Source: CAZKUB01 sp964592335
Lineage (GTDB): Archaea > Thermoplasmatota > E2 > DHVEG-1
Direction of reading: 5' to 3'
Length of the DNA: 7,753 nucleotides
NCBI GenBank assembly: GCA_964592335.1
Contig: CAZQEU010000066.1
Coordinates: 1 to 7,753 of the forward strand
Shown here: positions 1-4,533 of the stretch, in pieces
Layout of the letters: every line of letters begins with the position of its first letter
Position numbering within the stretch: the stretch's first letter is position 1
Position numbers and translations under genes: made by a program
Notes under the pieces: model-generated
Seen by the model: only the letters and a program-made list of their open reading frames with translations
The model's database searches: none
What the model was told of the DNA's origin: nothing

Positions 1-416
1 ATGATTCAAAATCATCTTTTTCGCTTTATATCAACCATAGAGACACCTTTACAGGGATTACAGACATCGACAGAAGCCTCACCATGACAAAATTCGCTGA
101 GCTTTCTAAAAAAATAAAAGATGCAAATAACAGTGTTTCAACAAAGATGTTTGGAAAAGAATTCAGATCACCCGGACATGTACCCATTTGTGTCGCTGCA
201 GAAAAACTATTAGATGAGCGCAGAGGACACACAGAACTTGTCGTATCTATGCTTGAGATGACAGGACTCTCGCCTGCTGGAAGCGGCTGTGAGATAATGG
301 GAGATGATGGAAAAGCTCTTTCAAAGCAAAAAGCAAAACAATACGCAGAAGATAACAACCTTGTATTTCTTGAAGGAAAAGAAATAATCGAGGCTTGGAA
401 AAAATGGTCAAAGTAA
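1..416 (+). CDS. ribB: 3,4-dihydroxy-2-butanone 4-phosphate synthase RibB (5' partial)
   Basis: Converts ribulose 5-phosphate to 3,4-dihydroxy-2-butanone 4-phosphate plus formate, the four-carbon donor for lumazine synthesis. The reading frame is open from base 3, before the first ATG at 84, and the residues ahead of that ATG are typical RibB (NHRDTFTGITDIDRSLT at visible residues 11-27), so the gene begins upstream of the window and the ATG at 84 is internal. The visible 137 residues hold the C-terminal part: the GHVPICVA segment (visible 58-65), whose His matches the catalytic His of the family, and the GHTEL segment (75-79), whose Glu matches the catalytic Glu. The family is usually about 220-230 residues, so roughly 90 N-terminal residues, including the acidic metal-binding loop, are missing. 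It is the first visible gene of the flavin operon, and its 3' end overlaps ribL by 13 bases. The family assignment is secure. Confidence 0.95.
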   Translation, partial: DSKSSFSLYINHRDTFTGITDIDRSLTMTKFAELSKKIKDANNSVSTKMFGKEFRSPGHVPICVAAEKLLDERRGHTELVVSMLEMTGLSPAGSGCEIMGDDGKALSKQKAKQYAEDNNLVFLEGKEIIEAWKKWSK

Positions 417-868
417 TGGCAACAGGAACATTTGATATTCTTCATTTAGGTCATATTTATTTTTTAAAAGAAGCAAAAAAACTAGGAGACAAACTAGCCG
501 TAGTAGTTGCAACAGATTCCACTGTTAGAAAACTCAAACATGAACCTGTAAACCCTGAGAAAATACGACTCGAGCTCATAAAAGAACTAAGAGTGGTAGA
601 CGAAGCATATTTGGGTCACGAAGAAGACATGTATAAGGTTGTAAAGGAAATTAAACCAGATATAATCGCATTAGGCTATGATCAAATACATGACGAAAAA
701 ACAGTTGAAAAAAAACTTAAAAAAAGAGATATAAATGCAAAAGTCGTAAGACTCACAGAGTTTGAAGGCGGCAGTGATTTGGAAGGTACTCGCAAGATAA
801 TCAGTAAAATAATCTCTGCTTATGAAATTCAGAGGACAATAGAAAGAATCGAGGGAGATAACAAATGA
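404..868 (+). CDS. ribL: Archaeal FAD synthetase RibL (FMN adenylyltransferase)
   Basis: Transfers AMP from ATP to FMN, giving FAD. It is a single-domain nucleotidyltransferase of about 150 residues, as usual for archaeal RibL. The N-terminus shows the ATGTFDILHLGH block (residues 6-17) with the HxGH nucleotide-binding motif at 14-17; further on are KPDIIALGYDQ (84-94) and a C-terminal TRKII segment (129-133). I chose ATG 404 (154 aa): GAGG at 390-393 sits about 10 bases upstream, whereas TTG 395, three codons earlier in frame, is one base from that site. ATG 416 is also in frame but would leave only a short lead before the first strand. It overlaps the end of ribB by 13 bases and ribC by ATGA, so translation is probably coupled. 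The protein has no cysteine at all, which is odd because the characterised methanogen enzyme depends on reduced C-terminal cysteines. Other cytidylyltransferase-like activities are possible, but the operon context favours FAD synthesis. Confidence 0.9.
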   Translation: MVKVMATGTFDILHLGHIYFLKEAKKLGDKLAVVVATDSTVRKLKHEPVNPEKIRLELIKELRVVDEAYLGHEEDMYKVVKEIKPDIIALGYDQIHDEKTVEKKLKKRDINAKVVRLTEFEGGSDLEGTRKIISKIISAYEIQRTIERIEGDNK

Positions 869-1332
869 AAACAATTGGTATAGCAGATACAACATTTGCC
901 CGCTTTGATATGGGAAAAGCAGCAATCAATGAGCTGAAATCAAACAATACTGGTTTTAAAATCATGCGTTACACAGTACCAGGCATCAAAGACTTGCCAG
1001 TTGCTTGCAAGAAGCTTTTTGATGAAGAAAACTGTGATATTGTAATGGCGCTTGGAATGCCCGGGCCAAAACCAATCGACAAACAATGTGCACACGAGGC
1101 AAGCACAGGCCTTATTCAAGTTCAACTTTTAACAAACAAACATATCTTAGAAGTCTTTGTCCATGAAGACGAAGCAGAAGATGAAAAAACACTAGAGTGG
1201 CTTGCAGACAAAAGAAGTCGTGAGCATGCAATTAATTGTTTAGATTTACTATTCAATCCGGAGAAACTTACAAAAGAAGCAGGTAAGGGTCTTCGAGAAG
1301 GATTTAGGGATGCAGGGCAGTTAAGGATGTGA
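865..1332 (+). CDS. ribC: Riboflavin synthase, archaeal type (RibC)
   Basis: Catalyses dismutation of two 6,7-dimethyl-8-ribityllumazine molecules to riboflavin and a pyrimidinedione, the last step of riboflavin formation. This is the archaeal enzyme, unrelated to the bacterial two-barrel riboflavin synthase and homologous to lumazine synthase. At 155 residues it has the family length. Recognisable blocks are IADTTFARFDM (6-16), VPGIKDLPVACKKL (38-51), DIVMALGMPG (58-67), CAHEAS (75-80), LTNKHILEVFVHEDEA (89-104) and the C-terminal GKGLREGF (140-147), all close to methanogen RibC as I remember it. The start ATG 865 overlaps the ribL stop as ATGA, with a purine-rich GAGGGAGA just before it. 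The product of the next gene, RibH, is its substrate supplier and structural paralogue. Confidence 0.96.
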   Translation: MKTIGIADTTFARFDMGKAAINELKSNNTGFKIMRYTVPGIKDLPVACKKLFDEENCDIVMALGMPGPKPIDKQCAHEASTGLIQVQLLTNKHILEVFVHEDEAEDEKTLEWLADKRSREHAINCLDLLFNPEKLTKEAGKGLREGFRDAGQLRM

Positions 1333-1338
1333 AAAAAT

Positions 1339-1758
1339 ATGGCTAAAAATGAAAAAATAAGAATTGGAGCAGTTGTATCAGAGTTCAACTATGACATTAC
1401 AATGATGATGCTTGAACGTGCAAAAGAACATGCAAAATTTTTAGGCGCAGAAATTACTGAAATTATAAAAGTACCCGGTGTTTTTGACATGGGACTTGGA
1501 ATTAAAAAACTACTTCAAAAGAAAAACATCGACGGAGTTGTAACTATTGGAGCAGTAATAGAAGGTGAAACAGAGCATGATGATGTGGTAATTTCTCATG
1601 CTGCACGAAAAATCGCAGATCTTGCAATCGAATTTGACAAACCAGTAGGACTTGGCATTTCAGGACCAGGTATGACACGTCTTCAAGCAGAAGCAAGAAT
1701 TGAAAGAGCAAAAGCAGCAGTAGAATCTGTTGTAAAAATGCATAAAAACTTTCAATAA
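1339..1758 (+). CDS. ribH: 6,7-dimethyl-8-ribityllumazine synthase RibH
   Basis: Condenses 5-amino-6-ribitylamino-uracil with the RibB product to give 6,7-dimethyl-8-ribityllumazine, the substrate of RibC. The family forms pentamers or icosahedral 60-mers. The 139 residues match the archaeal form: VVSEFNYDIT (12-21) for substrate binding, VPGVFDMGLGIKKLL (45-59), the GAVIEGETEHDDVV block (72-85) with the His that acts in catalysis, and LGISGPGMTRLQAEAR (105-120). The start at 1339 follows the ribC stop by 6 bases, with AAGGATG at 1323-1329 as the likely ribosome binding site. It is the last gene of the plus-strand flavin operon and ends 3 bases from the convergent arvC stop codon. Pathway steps before and between these (GTP cyclohydrolase, deaminase/reductase, flavokinase) are not in the window. 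Confidence 0.96.
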   Translation: MAKNEKIRIGAVVSEFNYDITMMMLERAKEHAKFLGAEITEIIKVPGVFDMGLGIKKLLQKKNIDGVVTIGAVIEGETEHDDVVISHAARKIADLAIEFDKPVGLGISGPGMTRLQAEARIERAKAAVESVVKMHKNFQ

Positions 1759-1761
1759 AAC

Positions 1762-2301
1762 CTATTTATCTTTATCCAGGGTTTTAAAAAGAGAAGGAAG
1801 ATGAATATTATACGAGCCATCTTTCTGAATTATGATTGGTTCTTCTTCGAGCAGTCCTTTAAGATCAATTTTATAACTACCGGTCTGTTCGATATCAATT
1901 GTCTCAGGAGAATCTGAATGATTCACCTCTGATTTAATTCGCTCAATCGTCTCTCTTCTAAAATTATCATCTGTTAAATCATCAATATTTTCTTTTCCAT
2001 CCTTCTTCATAGCTTTTTTATCAGGCAGATGTTTCTTCATTGCCTTACGTAGATCCTTAGGTTTGATATTTGCCCATTTACCAGATTTATCAACGAGATG
2101 CTCCCCTTCAGGACCCATTAACTCTAAAATCGCTGTGTTGATATCTTTCCCAGATTCCTCTGTTATTTTTTGTCTTTGTTTTTCATCAAGAGGTCTCTTA
2201 GTAAAAAAGAATCGGTTACCACCACATTCCGGGCATCCTTTTAAAAGCTGAGAAGATCCTTCTTCGAATACTTTTCCACATTTCAAACATTGATGAGGCA
2301 T
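1762..2301 (-). CDS. arvC: Zinc-ribbon protein of the OapC/ArvC family
   Basis: Third gene of the OapABC/ArvABC set; 179 residues. It opens with a rubredoxin-like zinc ribbon, with cysteine pairs CLKC (5-8) and CPEC (23-26). A charged, probably flexible middle (about 37-135) is rich in Lys and Glu. The C-terminal domain carries two related segments, GSYKIDLKGLLEEEPIII (141-158) and GSYNIHLPSLF (162-172), the conserved tail of this family. In Haloferax the three genes have been tied to extracellular vesicle formation driven by the GTPase ArvA; the zinc-ribbon protein's own role is not established, and regulation or partner binding is inference. The start at 2301 leaves 3 bases after arvB, with GGAG at 2313-2316 inside arvB as its likely ribosome binding site. 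It is last in its operon and ends 3 bases from the convergent ribH. Confidence 0.88.
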   Translation of the reverse strand: MPHQCLKCGKVFEEGSSQLLKGCPECGGNRFFFTKRPLDEKQRQKITEESGKDINTAILELMGPEGEHLVDKSGKWANIKPKDLRKAMKKHLPDKKAMKKDGKENIDDLTDDNFRRETIERIKSEVNHSDSPETIDIEQTGSYKIDLKGLLEEEPIIIQKDGSYNIHLPSLFKTLDKDK

Positions 2302-2304
2302 AAA

Positions 2305-2685
2305 TTATTTTGCTCCAGTACCTGATATAATTTTTGTTTGAATCATATCATTATCTTTTTTTACCATCTTTAGAAGATCAGCAGGCCCGATTAGAGTCAT
2401 ACGCGGTTTTTTTGCAAGACCAAATAATTTTTGTAAAAATGTTGGTGTATCTTCTCCATAACCCTCCATTTCTACTCCAATAAAGGTGTCATGTTCTATT
2501 TCTTTCATGGTTTTTTCAATAAGAGTTGCCTGCTCTATGGGGGTAAGACCATGTTCAAGGACAAGGATTTTTCCTTTCTTTACTTCCTTTAATATAAATT
2601 TTAGTTTTTGTTCAGAGTTAAACTCTTTTAATTTTTGACGTGACACAAGGTTAAAACAAATACCTTTAGACTTTTTTTTAGTCAT
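2305..2685 (-). CDS. arvB: DUF2073 protein of the OapB/ArvB family
   Basis: Middle gene of the arvABC set; 126 residues, a small soluble protein with no signal peptide or membrane segment. The recognisable core is KILVLEHGLTPIEQATLIEK (39-58), followed by a segment ending in FIGVEMEGYG (68-77) and the C-terminal MTLIGPADLLKMVKKD (96-111). This matches DUF2073, an archaeal family found almost always beside the Era-like GTPase. The N-terminus is basic (MTKKKSKG). The biochemical role is unknown to me; the fixed gene order suggests it works with ArvA. The start at 2685 lies 3 bases beyond the arvA stop, with GGAGG at 2695-2699 inside the last arvA codons as ribosome binding site, so the two genes are probably translationally coupled. 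Confidence 0.88.
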   Translation of the reverse strand: MTKKKSKGICFNLVSRQKLKEFNSEQKLKFILKEVKKGKILVLEHGLTPIEQATLIEKTMKEIEHDTFIGVEMEGYGEDTPTFLQKLFGLAKKPRMTLIGPADLLKMVKKDNDMIQTKIISGTGAK

Positions 2686-2688
2686 AGG

Positions 2689-3351
2689 TTATTGCCTCCG
2701 CCTGCTTTTTTTACGTTTCTTTTTAAAATGTTTAACCATGGTTGTGTAAAGTGTTTTACTGTTATAACCTGTCAAAGCACTAATTGGTATTACAGGATGT
2801 TGAGGGAACGCTGATTTAAGTGTCGCGGGGCTTGATTCCTCCATATCTATTTTGTTTGCAGCAACAAGCACAGGTAGGTTTCTTGCTTCAAGATTACCAA
2901 GAATTGTTACGTTTACTTGCGTAAAAGGATCTTGTGTGGAATCCATTACAAGAAGCACGCCATCTATATCCTCAAGCCATTTGATTGACTCTATTACTCC
3001 TTCTGTCGCTTCTTTTGCACGCCGTTTTGCCTCATCCCTGCTAAGACCCCATGTTTTCATGAATTCTTTAAAATCAACTTTTGTAGAAATACCAGGCGTA
3101 TCTACTATATCAATTGCAAGTGATGAAGCCCCGTTTTCTAATTTTATATCTTTTTTCCATTTTGCACGTCGGGTTTCATGAGGTATCTCTGAAACACTAC
3201 CCATGATATCACCGGTCCAATCACGAAGTATTCTATTTGCAAGTGTTGTTTTTCCAACATTTGGAGGACCATATATCCCTATCTTTGCATGTTTTTTACC
3301 AAAAATTTTTTGAATTATAGAAGAAAGTTTAACTTTTCTAAATAATCCCAT
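2689..3351 (-). CDS. arvA: Era-like small GTPase of the OapA/ArvA family
   Basis: GTP-binding protein of 220 residues, first gene of the arvABC operon. In Haloferax the homologue has been reported to drive extracellular vesicle formation; its older name, OapA, came from its position near a replication origin. All GTPase motifs are present: P-loop GPPNVGKTT (28-36), switch I PHETR (57-61), DTPG (84-87), NKID (166-169) and SAL (191-193). The first 20 residues alternate hydrophobic and basic residues (MGLFRKVKLS onward; six Lys/Arg and no acid) and could form a membrane-binding amphipathic helix. The last ten or so residues are almost all Lys/Arg. No transmembrane helix is present, so recruitment to the inner membrane face by these basic ends is inference. 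The start ATG 3351 has a strong AGGAGGT at 3361-3367, 9 bases upstream. A 13-base palindrome overlaps that site. Confidence 0.92.
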   Translation of the reverse strand: MGLFRKVKLSSIIQKIFGKKHAKIGIYGPPNVGKTTLANRILRDWTGDIMGSVSEIPHETRRAKWKKDIKLENGASSLAIDIVDTPGISTKVDFKEFMKTWGLSRDEAKRRAKEATEGVIESIKWLEDIDGVLLVMDSTQDPFTQVNVTILGNLEARNLPVLVAANKIDMEESSPATLKSAFPQHPVIPISALTGYNSKTLYTTMVKHFKKKRKKSRRRQ

Positions 3352-3360
3352 CCAACTATT

Positions 3361-3367
3361 ACCTCCT
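3361..3367 (-). promoter_or_regulatory. Shine-Dalgarno site of arvA
   Basis: The minus strand reads AGGAGGT here, complementary to the 3' end of 16S rRNA, with a 9-base spacer to the arvA ATG at 3351. It fixes the start codon. Its 5' bases belong to the palindrome at 3365-3377. Confidence 0.8.
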
Positions 3368-3377
3368 AGTAACTAGG
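3365..3377. repeat. Perfect palindrome CCTAGTAACTAGG overlapping the arvA ribosome binding site
   Basis: Two 6-base arms, CCTAGT and ACTAGG, flank a single central A. The left arm overlaps the arvA Shine-Dalgarno sequence. As DNA it could bind a dimeric regulator; as RNA it could fold as a weak 4-bp stem (CCTA/TAGG) that hides part of the ribosome binding site. Its function is inferred from position only. Confidence 0.55.
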
Positions 3378-3395
3378 TTACAATCAAGAAAAGGG

Positions 3396-3405
3396 TATGT
3401 ACATA
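3396..3405. repeat. Perfect palindrome TATGTACATA in the arvA promoter
   Basis: A 10-base perfect palindrome lies between the arvA TATA-like box (3409-3420) and its expected transcription start near 3389. The position suits an archaeal repressor operator, but short palindromes are common in AT-rich DNA, so the evidence is weak. Confidence 0.35.
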
Positions 3406-3408
3406 TTG

Positions 3409-3420
3409 CTTTATATGTTT
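3409..3420 (-). promoter_or_regulatory. Candidate TATA box for the arvABC operon
   Basis: The minus strand reads AAACATATAAAG, resembling an archaeal TATA box. Transcription would start about 25 bases downstream, near 3389, giving a leader of roughly 37 bases before the arvA ATG. Other AT-rich stretches in this region could serve instead. Confidence 0.45.
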
Positions 3421-3509
3421 AATGGTATATTATTATTTAATAAAAAATAGTTGTATAAAACATTTGATAGGCAAAAAAGGGTTTAATATCTGCAAATTAT
3501 ATGAAAATC

Positions 3510-3519
3510 CTTAAATATC
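3510..3519 (+). promoter_or_regulatory. Candidate TATA box for the coiled-coil gene
   Basis: CTTAAATATC, preceded by the purine-rich GAAAATC, resembles an archaeal BRE plus TATA box. A start about 25 bases downstream would fall near 3538-3543, leaving a leader of some 10-15 bases ahead of the GGGAGG site at 3553-3558. This spacing fits archaeal promoters well. Confidence 0.5.
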
Positions 3520-3537
3520 AACAAGTTCATTCTTGTT
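3520..3537. repeat. Inverted repeat AACAAG-N6-CTTGTT just after the TATA box
   Basis: Two 6-base arms at 3520-3525 and 3532-3537, separated by TTCATT, sit immediately downstream of the TATA-like box and run up to the expected transcription start. This is a typical location for an archaeal repressor operator. Repressor binding is inference; the symmetry is directly visible. Confidence 0.45.
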
Positions 3538-3552
3538 TACTCTATTTTATAA

Positions 3553-3558
3553 GGGAGG
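3553..3558 (+). promoter_or_regulatory. Shine-Dalgarno site before the coiled-coil gene
   Basis: GGGAGG lies 12 bases before ATG 3571 but only a few bases before two adjacent ATGs (3560 and 3563) in another frame. ATG 3571 is still the best start for the long frame, but the spacing is longer than usual and raises the possibility that the 11-codon overlapping frame is translated. Confidence 0.6.
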
Positions 3559-3570
3559 AATGATGCTTAA

Positions 3571-4509
3571 ATGGCTGAGGAAAATAAAGTTGTAAAAAAT
3601 GTTGAGAATTTGGATTCACTTAAAGAAAAATTAACAACAGTTACAAATGAAATTGATGCAATTAAACTTTCTTTTACAAAAAGCGCTGAGGACCTATCAA
3701 GGATACAAAACATGCTGAACGTTGGAAACATAGAAGACATAAGTGGTGTTTTAGACAAATATGAAAACCAAATAGCAGAAGCAGAAAAACAAAAAATGGA
3801 AGCAACTGAAAGCAGTAAAAAATACAGTGAAGAACTAGAAAAAGAAAAAGAAAGACTCATAAAACTATGGGATGCATACAAGAACCAGGAAGAAGAACTA
3901 AGCAACACCGAAAAGAAACTAGCAGACTATGAAGAACGTGTAAAAACTGCAGAGGCTACAAAACACCAAGTAGAAGATGATTACAAATCACGTATTCAAA
4001 CACTTGAGCAAAAACTTAAAGAAAACGAAGAAAAAGCAACACAATACAATGAATTCAAACAAAAATGCGAAGAAATAGATAACATAAGAAACAACCTCGA
4101 GCAAGAGATACACACATTAAAGCAACAAAATACTGACAAAGACAAAGAAATTGAAAAAATGCATAAAGAACTTTCTGAAGCAAAAGAAATGGAAAACTAT
4201 GTAGAATACAAGGACAAATATGAAGAACTAAACGCAGAATACGAAAAAGAAAAAGAACGGCTTACAAAACTATACCAACTATACGAAGAAACAGACACGG
4301 AATGTAAACAACTCAAAGAACAAAATAAACAATGGCAAAATTGGTACGACAATAAGATGGATATGTTCAACAAGTTATTTACAAATGCACCACCAGCAAC
4401 CGCAGGAGTAGATACAACACCTTCACCTGCAGAAGAAAGACCAGAGAGACCAGATGAAATCAAAAAAAAGAAACCAAAAGCAAAAAAGAAACTCAAATTT
4501 AGAAAATAA
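3571..4509 (+). CDS. Uncharacterised coiled-coil protein with basic C-terminal tail
   Basis: I do not recognise a named family for this 312-residue protein. Residues about 10-255 are highly charged and helical with coiled-coil character; no signal peptide or membrane segment is visible. Two related segments, EKEKERLIKLWDAY (90-103) and EKEKERLTKLYQLY (225-238), spaced 135 residues apart, suggest an internal duplication or repeated surface. Near the end comes an aromatic patch, QWQNWYDNKMDMFNKLF (254-270), then a Pro/Ala/Thr-rich linker (272-295), then a tail in which 11 of the last 15 residues are Lys or Arg. The tail could contact DNA, RNA or acidic membrane lipids. The gene is divergent from arvA across a shared promoter region and convergent with rad50. 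A structural or scaffolding role is inference, and similarity of its coiled coil to SMC or Rad50 arms is likely only compositional. Confidence 0.85.
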   Translation: MAEENKVVKNVENLDSLKEKLTTVTNEIDAIKLSFTKSAEDLSRIQNMLNVGNIEDISGVLDKYENQIAEAEKQKMEATESSKKYSEELEKEKERLIKLWDAYKNQEEELSNTEKKLADYEERVKTAEATKHQVEDDYKSRIQTLEQKLKENEEKATQYNEFKQKCEEIDNIRNNLEQEIHTLKQQNTDKDKEIEKMHKELSEAKEMENYVEYKDKYEELNAEYEKEKERLTKLYQLYEETDTECKQLKEQNKQWQNWYDNKMDMFNKLFTNAPPATAGVDTTPSPAEERPERPDEIKKKKPKAKKKLKFRK

Positions 4510-4533
4510 AAAAACATTTTTTTCTCTTTTTTT
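4508..4533. terminator. Bidirectional T-rich terminator between convergent genes
   Basis: Runs of seven A (4508-4514), seven T (4517-4523) and seven T (4527-4533) lie between the stop codons of the coiled-coil gene and rad50. The plus strand shows two T7 tracts and the minus strand one, as expected for archaeal intrinsic termination. A7-CA-T7 also forms an inverted repeat. Confidence 0.6.

Noticed and set aside
84..416. A complete 110-residue gene beginning at ATG 84
   Set aside because: The frame is open upstream to base 3 and encodes a conserved RibB segment there, so this ATG is internal to a truncated ribB.
26..445. A 139-residue minus-strand frame with several cysteines opposite ribB
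   Set aside because: It is opposite a strongly conserved RibB coding region and has no recognisable domain or upstream ribosome site.
1..1758. FMN riboswitch controlling the flavin operon
   Set aside because: The operon's 5' end is outside the window, and no leader-like non-coding stretch exists between these overlapping genes.
3352..3570. Replication origin in the AT-rich gap beside the OapA-type GTPase
   Set aside because: No repeated origin-recognition-box-like motifs and no orc1/cdc6 gene were seen; TATA boxes and small palindromes explain the region adequately.
3571..4509. Identification of the coiled-coil protein as an SMC, Rad50 or tropomyosin homologue
   Set aside because: It has no Walker A, signature or hook motifs; the resemblance is coiled-coil composition only.
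4197..4517. A 106-residue Ser/Phe-rich minus-strand frame opposite the coiled-coil gene
   Set aside because: It is antisense to the charged coiled-coil gene and its composition follows from that.
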